Source of the DNA: GCA-020356105 sp964347475
GTDB taxonomy: Bacteria; Pseudomonadota; Alphaproteobacteria; UBA8366; JADFVY01
Reading direction: 5' to 3'
DNA length: 64,000 nucleotides
NCBI GenBank assembly: GCA_964347475.1
Contig: CAYFYY010000005.1
Location: 1-64,000 of the forward strand
In this document: one piece after another, positions 33,103-41,964 of the stretch
Numbering within the stretch: position 1 is the first letter of the stretch
How the letters are laid out: every line of letters begins with the position of its first letter
Translations under genes and position numbers: made by a program
Notes under the pieces: model-generated
What the model was told of the DNA's origin: nothing
Databases searched by the model: none
Seen by the model: the letters and a program-made list of their open reading frames with translations, nothing else

Positions 33103-33454
33103 GACGGGCCGATATTCAACGCGGCTGCCGTGAGTGCATCGAAACGGGAGCCGTTGACGACCGGTTCGAGACCAAGCCATCACCGGTGTCGGCCTCACTG
33201 TCGGACGCTTCGGCGGACCTGCGCCGCGTTCACAATGTTGGCCGGTGAGATGCCGAGCCCAGCAGTCGCCTGAGCCCTGCAGCCAAACGGGAAACGACGG
33301 ATGTGCAGGGCGTCCCGGAACGTATCGCCGATAGCGCCGCGCACGTTGCGCGAACGTCTCCACGATATCCTCACCAATCGATGGTCGTCCACTGCGTGTC
33401 GGTGATCCAAAAGTTTGCCGTGGTCCGGAGCGGGTAAGCGTGTAAACTTGACGC

Positions 33455-33826
33455 GTGAAAGCGGGAAACAAGCAGATCGGGGCGCGGCTGCGGGTCGTGG
33501 TCGAGCCGAATATCGCTATTGGCCCCGGCAAGGCGGACATTCTCGAAGGCATCAAGGCAACGGGCTCGATCGCGGCTGCTGGGCGCCGCATGGGGATGAG
33601 CTACAAGCGCGCCTGGCTGCTCGTCGAGACCATGAATCGCTGCTTCGGGAGACCACTCGTCGCAACCAGCCGCGGCGGGCGCGCGCGCGGCGGCGCAACG
33701 CTGACGCCGGCCGGTGAATTGGTGCTGGCTTGTTACCGGCGCATGGAAATGAGCACGCAAAGAGCGATCGCCGAGGATATGGGCAAGCTTCGGGCCATTG
33801 TCCGCGATCTGGCCAATCACAGATAG
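33455..33826 (+). CDS. Short ModE-like LysR-type HTH regulator
   Basis: A 123-residue protein with the ModE N-terminal winged HTH: LRVVVEPNIAIGPGKADILEGIKATGSIAAAGRRMGMSYKRAWLLVETMNRCF, then PLVATSRGGRARGGATLTPAGELVL. It lacks the C-terminal molybdate-binding (TOBE/mop) domains of E. coli ModE, as in many alphaproteobacterial short forms. The GTG start fits the family beginning. It lies 51 bp before modA on the same strand and is likely to control modABC. Confidence 0.87.
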   Translation: MKAGNKQIGARLRVVVEPNIAIGPGKADILEGIKATGSIAAAGRRMGMSYKRAWLLVETMNRCFGRPLVATSRGGRARGGATLTPAGELVLACYRRMEMSTQRAIAEDMGKLRAIVRDLANHR

Positions 33827-33877
33827 CGATTGACCTCGCTGCGCGATTTCTCGATATGTATGTCTGGACATGTCGAC

Positions 33878-34702
33878 ATGAGGAGGCCGCTCTTGATTGG
33901 ACGGCCCATTTGTGGTTGCCGGTTCCTCCGCCTGGCGTCCGCCGCGCTGGCGCTGTTCGCGGGCACCAGGGAACCTGCCTTGGCATCCGCCGAGGAGCCG
34001 TTGGTCGCCGCCGCATCAGACCTTCGCTTCGCCCTGGAAGAGATCGCAGCCTCGTTCAGATACGACACGGGCGAGTCGGTCAGGTTGACATTCGGCTCGT
34101 CGGGCAATTTTGCGCGGCAGATCCGCCAGGGCGCCCCGTTCCAGATCTTCTTCTCGGCGGACGAGGACTATGTGCTGGATCTTGCCCGCGACGGCCTTAC
34201 CCGCGACGAGGGCACACTCTACGCGGTGGGCCGAATCGTTTTGATGATCCCGCACGGCTCGCCGATGAAGAGTGATGGTTCGCTCGACGATCTGAAGGCG
34301 GCACTCGCGGATGGGCGAATCACGCGCTTTGCGATCGCCAATCCGACACATGCGCCCTATGGCAAGCGGGCCGAGGAAGCGCTTCGTCACAAGGGCCTGT
34401 GGGACAAGATCCGGCCCCATCTCGTATACGGCGAGAACGTCAGTCAGGCAGCGCAATATGCCACGTCCGCAGACACCCAGGGTGGCATCATCGCCTATTC
34501 TCTCGCACTCTCGCCGAGCGTATCCGGCCTCGGGTCCTACGCCCTCATCCCGGACGAGTGGCATAGTCCGCTGCGACAGAGAATGGTGTTGCTGAAGAAC
34601 GCCGGGGCAACGGCAGAGCGGTTCCACGGTTACCTGCAGCAGCCGCCCGCGCGCGCCATTTTCCTAAAATTCGGCTTCGGCGTGCCCGGCGGGGCGAGCT
34701 GA
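33878..34702 (+). CDS. modA: Molybdate ABC transporter, substrate-binding protein
   Basis: A 274-residue periplasmic protein. The signal peptide has a basic start (MRRPLLIGRPICGCRFLR) and a hydrophobic LASAALALFAG core. Ligand-loop motifs are AAASDLRFALEEI (oxyanion Ser), FGSSGNFARQIRQGAPFQIFFSADEDY and the later IANPTHAPYGKRAEEAL, all standard in ModA. It binds molybdate or tungstate and hands it to ModBC. Start choice between 33860 and 33878 is uncertain; I prefer the latter for the signal peptide. Confidence 0.92.
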   Translation: MRRPLLIGRPICGCRFLRLASAALALFAGTREPALASAEEPLVAAASDLRFALEEIAASFRYDTGESVRLTFGSSGNFARQIRQGAPFQIFFSADEDYVLDLARDGLTRDEGTLYAVGRIVLMIPHGSPMKSDGSLDDLKAALADGRITRFAIANPTHAPYGKRAEEALRHKGLWDKIRPHLVYGENVSQAAQYATSADTQGGIIAYSLALSPSVSGLGSYALIPDEWHSPLRQRMVLLKNAGATAERFHGYLQQPPARAIFLKFGFGVPGGAS

Positions 34703-34729
34703 GGGTAACGATCCCGCAAAGGACGGCTT

Positions 34730-35398
34730 ATGGACTGGACAGCGTTTTCGCTTTCACTGAAGCTCGCCGGCTTGACGGTCCTCCTTCTGTTGCCGATCGG
34801 CGTCGCACTGGGCCGGCTGCTGGCCTATCGCGACTTCGCCGGAAAGGGCGTGGCGGAAGCCTTGGTCGCCCTGCCGCTGGTCCTGCCTCCGACGGTGTTC
34901 GGCTATTACCTGCTGGTCTCATTTGGCGCGGCGTCGCCGATCGGGCAATTCTGGCAAACCGTATTCGGCCGGCCGCTCGTCTTCACATTCGAGGGCCTGC
35001 TGATTGCGTCGATCGTCTTCAATCTGCCCTTCGCGATTCAGCCCATGCAGCGGGGCTTCGAAGCGATCCCGAGCGATGTCCGCGAGGCCGCCGTCTGCTG
35101 CGGGATGTCGCCCTGGCACGCACTTATCAAGATCGAGCTACCGCTTGCCTGGCCGGGGATCCTTACGGCGATGGTCCTAAGCTTCGCCCATACGCTGGGG
35201 GAATTCGGCATCGTGCTGATGGTCGGCGGCGCCATTCCGGGCGAGACCAGGACCGTCGCCATTGCGATCTACGACCGGGTGCAAGCATTTGACGGCGCTG
35301 CCGCCGCACGCATGTCCGCCCTATTGCTTGCCATATCGCTCGCCACCATCGCGCTCACCTTCATGTTGTCGCGGCGAATCGGGCGCCGCCTCGGATGA
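34730..35398 (+). CDS. modB: Molybdate ABC transporter permease
   Basis: A 222-residue inner-membrane permease with about five helices and the EAA loop (EAAVCCGMSPWHALIKIELPLAWPGI). FAHTLGEFGIVLMVGGAIPGETRTVAIAIYD is the typical ModB signature. Its stop overlaps the modC start by 4 nt. With modA and modC it would import the molybdate needed for the formate dehydrogenase cofactor. Confidence 0.94.
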   Translation: MDWTAFSLSLKLAGLTVLLLLPIGVALGRLLAYRDFAGKGVAEALVALPLVLPPTVFGYYLLVSFGAASPIGQFWQTVFGRPLVFTFEGLLIASIVFNLPFAIQPMQRGFEAIPSDVREAAVCCGMSPWHALIKIELPLAWPGILTAMVLSFAHTLGEFGIVLMVGGAIPGETRTVAIAIYDRVQAFDGAAAARMSALLLAISLATIALTFMLSRRIGRRLG

Positions 35399-36522
35399 GC
35401 GCCGCGGACGGGCTGCATGTCGCGTTGCGCCAGGACGGGCCGGTGCCGCTCGACGCCGAATTTCGCTGCGCGCCGGGCGAGGTCCTGGCCCTCGTCGGCC
35501 CGTCCGGCAGCGGCAAGTCCACCATTCTGCGTTCGATTGCGGGCGCCTGCAGGCCGGCACAGGGCACGATCACGGTGAATGGTGAGACCTGGTTCGACAG
35601 CGCGAGACGGCTGCACCTGGTACCGCACCGCCGGGCGGTCGGCATGGTGTTCCAGAGTTACGCCCTGTTCCCGCACATGACGGCTCTGGGCAACGTCATG
35701 GCGGGGATGAGCCATCTTCCGGCCCGGACACGCGAGGCGCGCGCCCGCGACCTGCTCGAGCTCGTTCACCTGTCGGGGCTCGAACGCCGCCGCCCCGCCG
35801 AGCTTTCCGGCGGCCAGCAGCAGCGCGTTGCGGTGGCGCGGGCCCTGGCGCGCGCGCCCAGGGTTCTCCTCCTCGACGAGCCGTTTTCCGCCGTCGACAA
35901 GGTCACGCGCCAGCGCCTTTACCGCGAGATCGCAGAGCTCCGCCGCGGTCTCAACATGCCGGTGGTTCTGGTTACCCATGACCTCGACGAGGCCGCGATG
36001 CTGGCGGACCGCATGACCGTGCTTCATCACGGACGCACGCTCCAGACGGGACGGCCCGCAGAGGTAACGAACCGGCCCGCTTCGACCGAGGTTGCCCGAC
36101 TCGTCGACCTCCGCAACCTGTTCGTCGGCACGGTTTCGGGACATCAGGCGGCAGACCGCACAATCATCGAATGGGCCGGCATGAAGATCGAGGCGGCGGC
36201 AAAGCAGGAACTTGCGGTCGGCCAGGAGGTTTCCTGGGTCATTCCCGACGGCTTTGTGATCCTCCACCGGCGCGACCGCCCTTCGCGTGGCGAACATGAG
36301 AACCCGGTCCCTGGAACGGTTCATTCCGTCCTCGCGATCGGGCAGACAGCACATGTAACGCTGTTACCCCGCCACGCGCCCAAACTGCCGATTCATTTTT
36401 CGGTGCCGCTGCACGTGGCGGGCCGGAACGGCCTGACCGAGGGAGTCGCGGCGGTCGTCTCGCTGCTTGCGGAGGGGATCCATCTCCTGCCGTTGTCCGC
36501 CGCGGCGGCAGAGGGTCACTGA
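35395..36522 (+). CDS. modC: Molybdate ABC transporter, ATP-binding protein
   Basis: A 375-residue ATPase: Walker A GPSGSGKST, signature ELSGGQQQRVAVARAL, Walker B LLLDEPFSAVD, and a switch His in VLVTHDLDEA. The last 130 residues form a TOBE-like regulatory region. The convergent gap to fghA (143 bp) has no obvious terminator. Confidence 0.94.
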   Translation: MSAADGLHVALRQDGPVPLDAEFRCAPGEVLALVGPSGSGKSTILRSIAGACRPAQGTITVNGETWFDSARRLHLVPHRRAVGMVFQSYALFPHMTALGNVMAGMSHLPARTREARARDLLELVHLSGLERRRPAELSGGQQQRVAVARALARAPRVLLLDEPFSAVDKVTRQRLYREIAELRRGLNMPVVLVTHDLDEAAMLADRMTVLHHGRTLQTGRPAEVTNRPASTEVARLVDLRNLFVGTVSGHQAADRTIIEWAGMKIEAAAKQELAVGQEVSWVIPDGFVILHRRDRPSRGEHENPVPGTVHSVLAIGQTAHVTLLPRHAPKLPIHFSVPLHVAGRNGLTEGVAAVVSLLAEGIHLLPLSAAAAEGH

Positions 36523-36665
36523 CGGCGGCCCCCGGGCCCTGCCGGAAGCGGTCGCAGTCAACGCCGACGAACCCGGCGGCTTTGCCAGTCTTGGTTAAAC
36601 CTATTTCCTTCGCCTAAACGCGAAACGCAGCCAGTCAGCCGGGCTCGTTATTGTCGAACGGAGCT

Positions 36666-37508
36666 CTAGGCGCTCAATACCCTGGCGTGGTGGGCGATAT
36701 GGTCGCCGATGAAGCTTGCGATGAAGTAATAGCTGTGGTCGTAGCCCTCTTGCATGCGCAGGTTCAGGGGCTGACCGGCGGCTTCGCAGGCCTCGCGTAA
36801 CAGCTCGGGCCTCAGCTGCTCTTCCAGGAAACCATCCGCCGTACCCTGATCGACCAGGATCTCGGGCGCTCGTGCGCCGTCCCGGATCAGCTCGCACGCA
36901 TCATATTTCCGCCAGCTCGTATGCTCCGCGCCGAGATAGCCGGAGAACGCCTTCTCGCCCCACGGCACGCGCGTCGGCGCGACGATCGGCGCGAAGGCCG
37001 ATACCGACCGATAGAGGTCCGGGTTGCGCAGGGCGCAGACGAGCGCGCCATGGCCGCCCATGGAGTGGCCGAACACAGCCTGGCGCATCTCGTCACCGGG
37101 AAAGCTGTCGAGGACCAGACTCGGCAACTCGTCCGTGACGTAGCTGTACATCCGGTAATGGGCCGACCAGGGCGCCTCGGTCGCGTCCACGTAGAAGCCG
37201 GCGCCGCTGCCGAAATCGTACGACTCGTCCTCACCCGGCAGGTTGACACCGCGCGGACTGGTGTCCGGCGCGACCAGCATGACCCCGTGTTCTGCGGCGT
37301 AGCGCTGCGCCCCCGCCTTGACCGTGAAGTTCTCTTCCGTGCAGGTCAGGCCGGACAACCAGTAGAGGACCGGCACCCGCCCGGTTTCGGCTTGCGGCGG
37401 CCGGTAGACGGAAACGTTCATGGCGCACCCGGTGGTTTCGGCGGAGTGGCGGTAAACGCCTTGGGTGCCGCCGAAACACCGGGCCTCGAAGACAATCTCC
37501 AGATTCAT
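36666..37508 (-). CDS. fghA: S-formylglutathione hydrolase
   Basis: A 280-residue esterase-D type alpha/beta hydrolase that splits S-formylglutathione into formate and glutathione. The nucleophile is Ser149 in GHSMGGHG, with the Asp in LVDQGTADGFL and the His in GYDHSYYFI completing the triad; LSGLTCTEENF near the N-terminus is family-specific. The ATG at 37508 is used because the longer frame adds unrelated residues. It is 13 nt downstream of frmA and certainly works after it in formaldehyde oxidation. Confidence 0.95.
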   Translation of the reverse strand: MNLEIVFEARCFGGTQGVYRHSAETTGCAMNVSVYRPPQAETGRVPVLYWLSGLTCTEENFTVKAGAQRYAAEHGVMLVAPDTSPRGVNLPGEDESYDFGSGAGFYVDATEAPWSAHYRMYSYVTDELPSLVLDSFPGDEMRQAVFGHSMGGHGALVCALRNPDLYRSVSAFAPIVAPTRVPWGEKAFSGYLGAEHTSWRKYDACELIRDGARAPEILVDQGTADGFLEEQLRPELLREACEAAGQPLNLRMQEGYDHSYYFIASFIGDHIAHHARVLSA

Positions 37509-37521
37509 GGCGCGATGTGGT

Positions 37522-38631
37522 TCAATAGACGACCACGCTGCGTATCGACTTGCCTTCATGCATCAGGTCGAAGGCATCGTTTATCTTGTCAAGCGGCATG
37601 GTGTGGGTGATCAGATCATCGATATTGATCTTGCCCTCCATGTACCAGTCAACGATCTTCGGCACGTCGGTGCGGCCTCTCGCGCCCCCGAATGCGGTGC
37701 CGCGCCAGACCCGCCCGGTGACCAGCTGGAACGGCCGCGTCGAGATTTCCTGGCCGGCGCCGGCGACGCCGATGATCGTGCTCTCGCCCCAGCCCTTGTG
37801 GCAGCATTCCAGCGCCTGGCGCATGGTCGTAACATTGCCGATGCATTCGAAGCTGTGGTCGGCACCGCCCTTCGTCAGGTGGACGAGATAGGGGACGAGG
37901 TCCCCCTGGACTTCCTTCGGGTTGACGAAATGAGTCATGCCGAACTTCTCGCCCAGTGCCTTGCGCGCCGGGTTGATGTCGACGCCGACGATCATGTCCG
38001 CGCCGACCAGCCGAGCGCCCTGGATGACGTTCAGGCCGATCCCGCCGAGTCCGAATACGACAACGTTGTCGCCGGGCCGGACCTTGGCGGTGTTGATGAC
38101 CGCGCCGATGCCCGTCGTTACGCCGCAGCCGATATAGCAGATCTTGTCGAACGGCGCGTCCTCACGCACCTTGGCGACCGCGATTTCAGGCAGTACCGTG
38201 TAGTTCGAAAAGGTCGATGTGCCCATGTAATGCAGCACCGGTTCGCCACCGAGCGAAAAGCGGCTCGTGCCGTCGGGCATCACGCCGCGACCCTGCGTTT
38301 CGCGGATCGCCTGGCAGAGATTGGTCCGCCCGGACGTGCAATACTCGCATTGCCGGCATTCCCGCGTGTAGAGCGGGATGACGTGGTCGCGCTTCGCCAA
38401 CGACGTCACACCCGGTCCAACATCGACCACGACGCCCGCGCCCTCATGGCCGAGAATCGCCGGAAAGGCACCCTCCGGATCGGCGCCTGAACGGGTAAAT
38501 TCGTCGGTATGGCAGATGCCGGTGGCCTTGATCTCGACCAGCACCTCACCGGCCTTTGGTCCGTCCAGACGGACGGTTTCGATCGAAAGAGGATCGCCCG
38601 CCTTGAAGGCGACCGCTGCTCGCGTATCCAT
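37522..38631 (-). CDS. frmA: S-(hydroxymethyl)glutathione dehydrogenase, class III alcohol dehydrogenase
   Basis: A 369-residue zinc alcohol dehydrogenase (FlhA/AdhC type). Catalytic-zinc region GICHTDEF and GHEGAGVV, structural-zinc cysteines in CRQCEYCTSGRTNLC, and NAD-binding GLGGIGLNVIQGARL. It oxidises the formaldehyde-glutathione adduct to S-formylglutathione, reducing NAD. It is followed by fghA. Its upstream region holds the 44-bp element shared with gfa. Confidence 0.96.
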   Translation of the reverse strand: MDTRAAVAFKAGDPLSIETVRLDGPKAGEVLVEIKATGICHTDEFTRSGADPEGAFPAILGHEGAGVVVDVGPGVTSLAKRDHVIPLYTRECRQCEYCTSGRTNLCQAIRETQGRGVMPDGTSRFSLGGEPVLHYMGTSTFSNYTVLPEIAVAKVREDAPFDKICYIGCGVTTGIGAVINTAKVRPGDNVVVFGLGGIGLNVIQGARLVGADMIVGVDINPARKALGEKFGMTHFVNPKEVQGDLVPYLVHLTKGGADHSFECIGNVTTMRQALECCHKGWGESTIIGVAGAGQEISTRPFQLVTGRVWRGTAFGGARGRTDVPKIVDWYMEGKINIDDLITHTMPLDKINDAFDLMHEGKSIRSVVVY

Positions 38632-38654
38632 GATTTGACCCCCTGTTCCGCAGT

Positions 38655-38665
38655 TGATTTTCGTT
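38655..38665 (-). promoter_or_regulatory. TGATTTTCGTT block shared with the gfa upstream region
   Basis: An identical 11-mer occurs at 52803-52813, there 27 nt and here 24 nt upstream of the start codon of a formaldehyde gene. In the gene direction it reads AACGAAAATCA. Its similar distance to the start in both places suggests part of the core promoter or a 5' leader signal. Confidence 0.45.
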
Positions 38666-38735
38666 CGGCAGCATCGTCACGGGATTTGACCCGTCATTCC
38701 TGATGCGACGCGCCGCCCAGAATTCGCCCGATAGT

Positions 38736-38779
38736 GCGAGGATGCGCCTGTTCGGGGCGGAGTTCAACATTCGATTTCG
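38736..38779 (-). promoter_or_regulatory. 44-bp conserved element upstream of frmA (also upstream of gfa)
   Basis: Matches 52850-52893 at 37 of 44 positions without gaps. The best conserved parts are GCGAGGATGCGCC at one end, GGAGTTCAA in the middle and ATTTCG at the other end. It lies 105-148 nt upstream of frmA and 74-117 nt upstream of gfa. It is not part of a recognisable gene. Shared placement before two formaldehyde genes points to a common activator site. Confidence 0.6.
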
Positions 38780-38841
38780 AAAGCTGGTGGCGCATCCCGC
38801 AACCGGATTCCCTGTCCGTTCCCCAACTTGTGAGCGCCAGC

Positions 38842-39405
38842 CTAATTCGAACCAGGACCCGCCATCAGGCGGTTCCTGACGAGGTAGGACACGCCGCGCA
38901 GCCAGGACTCGTCCGTATTGCCGCGAATATCGACACTGGCGCCGGCGACATGCCGGGCGGTTCCCGCCTCGGTCACATAGACCGTCATATTCAGGATCAG
39001 ATTGCTTACTTTCTGGACGACGCCGCGGACTGCGAGTTCCGCACCCAGCTCGTGAGCGATATCCGACTCGCATCCGTTGCAGCCGTGCAGGCTGCCGGCG
39101 GCCTCGACCGCCGCCGCTGCCGGCGCGACATCGATCAGCGCGTACCGGCCGGATTGCGCCAGCAGCTCGCGCAAGCGTTCGCTGACCAGGAGCAGGCGCG
39201 CCTGTTCGGCGGCCTGAGAGCCGCGCATTGCACCTTCCAGGCTGGTATCGATCAGTTCAAAATCGAAGACCGCGGCGGTCCTCGGCTCTTCCGCTCGCGG
39301 AGCAGTCGAGACGGCGAAGCCCAGCGCAAGCCCGGCGACCGAAGCAACGAATCCGCGCCGGCCTCTCCGCAGTACACGTCGAATCCCAGGCTCCCTGCAC
39401 GTCAT
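38842..39405 (-). CDS. DUF2380-like exported protein of quinoprotein (XoxF) gene clusters
   Basis: A 187-residue protein with a basic N-terminus and a signal peptide (GFVASVAGLALGFAVSTAPRAEE), then AAVFDFELIDTSLEG, ERLRELLAQSGRYALIDVAP and LHGCNGCESDIAHELGAELAVRGVVQKVSNLILNMTVYV. The pattern is that of the DUF2380 family often found beside PQQ alcohol dehydrogenases; its two cysteines (CNGC) could form a disulfide or bind metal. GGAGGAAC precedes the ATG at 39405. Function unknown. Confidence 0.72.
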   Translation of the reverse strand: MTCREPGIRRVLRRGRRGFVASVAGLALGFAVSTAPRAEEPRTAAVFDFELIDTSLEGAMRGSQAAEQARLLLVSERLRELLAQSGRYALIDVAPAAAAVEAAGSLHGCNGCESDIAHELGAELAVRGVVQKVSNLILNMTVYVTEAGTARHVAGASVDIRGNTDESWLRGVSYLVRNRLMAGPGSN

Positions 39406-39650
39406 CGCATTTGTTCCTCCCGATCCCATTTCACTTCAGGAACGCCGTCCCGCCCACAATTCGCATTGCAACCCAGTTGGATTAACCGGGCCTTCTCGGG
39501 CGGTGACGGCAATACCTTGATTTGTGCCGTCGTTACCCGATACCAATAAAGGACTGGCTTGGGCAATAATGATACCTCGGGGGGCAGAAACGGATTCGCC
39601 CCAAAGAGGTAAGGGGCGCCGCTCTATCGGCCCCGAACAGGGAGGATGGT

Positions 39651-40841
39651 ATGGTTCTGGCCGCGCCGGCCAATCGCCTGTTGGTCGCTGCGATTCTTTT
39701 GCTTCCGCTATGCACCGGGGCCGTGGCTCAATCGGATGACGCGGCGCTGATCCGGATTGCGTTCCTGAAGCAGTTGGCAAAGCGGCCGCCGGCACTGTCC
39801 AACCTCGACGACATACCCGACGATATCGGCGTCTTCGGTGGCCGTCTCGCGATTGCGGACAACAACACGACCGGTCGGTTCATGAAGCAGCGCTTTGAAC
39901 TGAAAGAGATTGTCGTACCAGCCGCCGCGGATCCGGTCGCCCAGTTCAAGAATCTGGCCGCCGGGGGGTTCCGCTTCATCGTAACGGACCTTGCTGCAGA
40001 TGCCTTGTTATCGGTCGCCGACCAGGCCGACGCCCGGGACGTCCTGATCTTCAACGCCGGCGCGGCGGACGACCGGCTGCGCGATAATGATTGCCGGGCC
40101 AACGTGCTGCACACGATTCCCAGCCGGGCGATGCATACGGACGCGCTGGCGCAATACCTGAGCTGGAAACGGTGGAGCCGATGGTTCCTGGTGGTCGGCC
40201 GCCGCGAGGAGGACCGGCTGTTCGCCGACGCCATAAGACGGTCGGCCAAGAAATTCGGCGCAAGGATCGTAGCGGAGAAGAACTGGGACTATGGGCCGGA
40301 TGCGCGCCGGACGGCACAGTCCGAGGTGCCCGTATTCACGCAGGGCGTCGATTACCATGTCCTCATCGTCGCCGACGAGGTGGGCGAGTTCGGCGAGTAC
40401 CTGATGTATCGCACCTGGGATCCGCGTCTGGTGGCCGGTACGCAGGGCCTCGTTCCCACAGTTTGGCACCGGACGCATGAGCAGTGGGGCTCGGTGCAGC
40501 TTCAGAACCGGTTCCGGGAGAGTTACGGGCGATGGATGGCGCCGGTGGACTACACAGTCTGGATGGCGGTTCGCACGATCGGTGAGGCAGCCACGCGAAC
40601 CCGGTCGACTGACCCGTCGACGATCGCCGCCTATATCCGCAGCGACGAGTTCGAGCTGGCTGCCTTCAAGGGACAGCGGCTGACCTATCGCGACTGGAAC
40701 GGCCAGCTGCGCCAGCCAATTCTCCTGGCGGCGGACAGGTCGCTCGTCAGCGTGTCGCCACAGACGGGCTATCTGCACCAGGTCTCGGAGCTCGATACGC
40801 TGGGTCTGGACCGGCCGGAAAGCAAATGCAAATCGAACTGA
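39651..40841 (+). CDS. Periplasmic ABC substrate-binding-like protein of the PQQ alcohol dehydrogenase system
   Basis: A 396-residue type I periplasmic binding protein (branched-chain amino acid type) with a signal peptide (RLLVAAILLLPLCTGAVAQ) and GGGAGG before the ATG. The body keeps the family layout but no permease or ATPase genes follow, as in the known 'PQQ-dependent alcohol dehydrogenase-associated' binding proteins. It probably serves the quinoprotein system as a sensor or carrier. It is followed by a beta-propeller gene that shares its cluster in other alcohol-oxidising bacteria. Confidence 0.75.
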   Translation: MVLAAPANRLLVAAILLLPLCTGAVAQSDDAALIRIAFLKQLAKRPPALSNLDDIPDDIGVFGGRLAIADNNTTGRFMKQRFELKEIVVPAAADPVAQFKNLAAGGFRFIVTDLAADALLSVADQADARDVLIFNAGAADDRLRDNDCRANVLHTIPSRAMHTDALAQYLSWKRWSRWFLVVGRREEDRLFADAIRRSAKKFGARIVAEKNWDYGPDARRTAQSEVPVFTQGVDYHVLIVADEVGEFGEYLMYRTWDPRLVAGTQGLVPTVWHRTHEQWGSVQLQNRFRESYGRWMAPVDYTVWMAVRTIGEAATRTRSTDPSTIAAYIRSDEFELAAFKGQRLTYRDWNGQLRQPILLAADRSLVSVSPQTGYLHQVSELDTLGLDRPESKCKSN

Positions 40842-40914
40842 ACGATCGCGGCACGCCGTGCCAACGTCAGGAGGGGTGCGTGCGGCCCGACGGCGCATAA
40901 CGAGGAGGACGGAA

Positions 40915-41886
40915 ATGGGAGCAAAGGTGCTGGCCGTGTTTGCGGCAGCGTTCGTCGGCCTGTATTCCGGCGTTGCCGGCGCGCTGACCGTCTATGTCTC
41001 GAACGAGAAGGACAACAGTATCAGCGTCATCGATGGGCAGACCTACGAGATCCTCCGGACGGTTCCGGTCGGACAGCGGCCGCGCGGCATCATCCTCAGC
41101 CGTGACTACACCAAGCTGTACATCTGCACCAGCGACGACGACCATATCGAGGTCCTCGACCTCAAGACGCTCGAGATCGTCGGCACGCTGCCGTCCGGCC
41201 CGGACCCGGAGACCTTCACCCTCAGCCCGGACGGTCGTCTGCTGTACGTTGCGAACGAGGACGACAACATGGTCACGGTGATCGATGTGGCGGCAGGCAC
41301 CTTGGTGGCGGAGATACCCGTCGGCGTCGAGCCCGAGGGGATGGGGATCAGCCCGGACGGCAAGGTTCTGGTCAACACGTCCGAGACCACGAACATGGCG
41401 CATTTCATCGACACGACCACGTTCGAGATCTTCGACAATGTCCTCGTCGACAGCCGCCCGCGCATCGCCGAGTTTAACAAGGACGGCAGTCTCGTCTGGG
41501 TGTCGTCCGAGATCGGCGGTACGGTCAGCGTGATCGACACCCGGACCCGCGAAATCGTCCACAAGATTTCGTTCGCTATCCCTGGCGTGCAGCAGGAGGC
41601 CATCCAGCCAGTCGGCGTCCGCCTGACGGGCGACGGCAAGCTTGCGTTCGTAGCGCTCGGCCCGGCCAACAGGGTCGCGGTCATCGACCAGCAGAGCTAT
41701 GAAGTGACCAAGTATCTTTTGGTAGGACAGCGGGTCTGGCAGATGGCCTTCACGCCGGATGAAAAAAGGCTTTTTACGACGAACGGTGTGAGCAACGATA
41801 TTTCGGTGATCGATGTCGAGAAGCTGCGTGTCCGGAAATCCGTCACGGTCGGGCGGTTCCCGTGGGGAGTGGTGGTCGCGCCGTGA
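40915..41886 (+). CDS. Exported YVTN-type beta-propeller, PQQ-catabolism associated
   Basis: A 323-residue exported protein with a signal peptide (MGAKVLAVFAAAFVGLYSGVAGA) and about seven blades of the YVTN type: TVYVSNEKDNSISVID, YICTSDDDHIEVLD, YVANEDDNMVTVID and FTTNGVSNDISVID. AGGAGG lies before the ATG. Such proteins accompany PQQ alcohol dehydrogenases and their relay proteins, but their job is unknown; binding of the dehydrogenase or its cytochrome is a guess. It is 73 bp after the binding-protein gene. Confidence 0.78.
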   Translation: MGAKVLAVFAAAFVGLYSGVAGALTVYVSNEKDNSISVIDGQTYEILRTVPVGQRPRGIILSRDYTKLYICTSDDDHIEVLDLKTLEIVGTLPSGPDPETFTLSPDGRLLYVANEDDNMVTVIDVAAGTLVAEIPVGVEPEGMGISPDGKVLVNTSETTNMAHFIDTTTFEIFDNVLVDSRPRIAEFNKDGSLVWVSSEIGGTVSVIDTRTREIVHKISFAIPGVQQEAIQPVGVRLTGDGKLAFVALGPANRVAVIDQQSYEVTKYLLVGQRVWQMAFTPDEKRLFTTNGVSNDISVIDVEKLRVRKSVTVGRFPWGVVVAP

Positions 41887-41964
41887 TGCGGCACCCGGTC
41901 GGTCGAACTGCCGAATGCATTGGATCGCGGGTATGCGAACGTATCCAGTGAACGGGAGTCAGGT

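Larger units (their letters stand above)
32662..33454. other. Degraded intergenic stretch between aroE and the mod genes
   Basis: About 790 bp with no intact gene. Open frames on either strand are arginine-rich and unlike proteins. Two short pieces look like remnants of real genes: an IS6-like transposase start (32759-32833) and the C-terminus of a Gfo/Idh/MocA oxidoreductase (32917-33102). I see nothing recognisable in 33103-33454. Confidence 0.45.
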
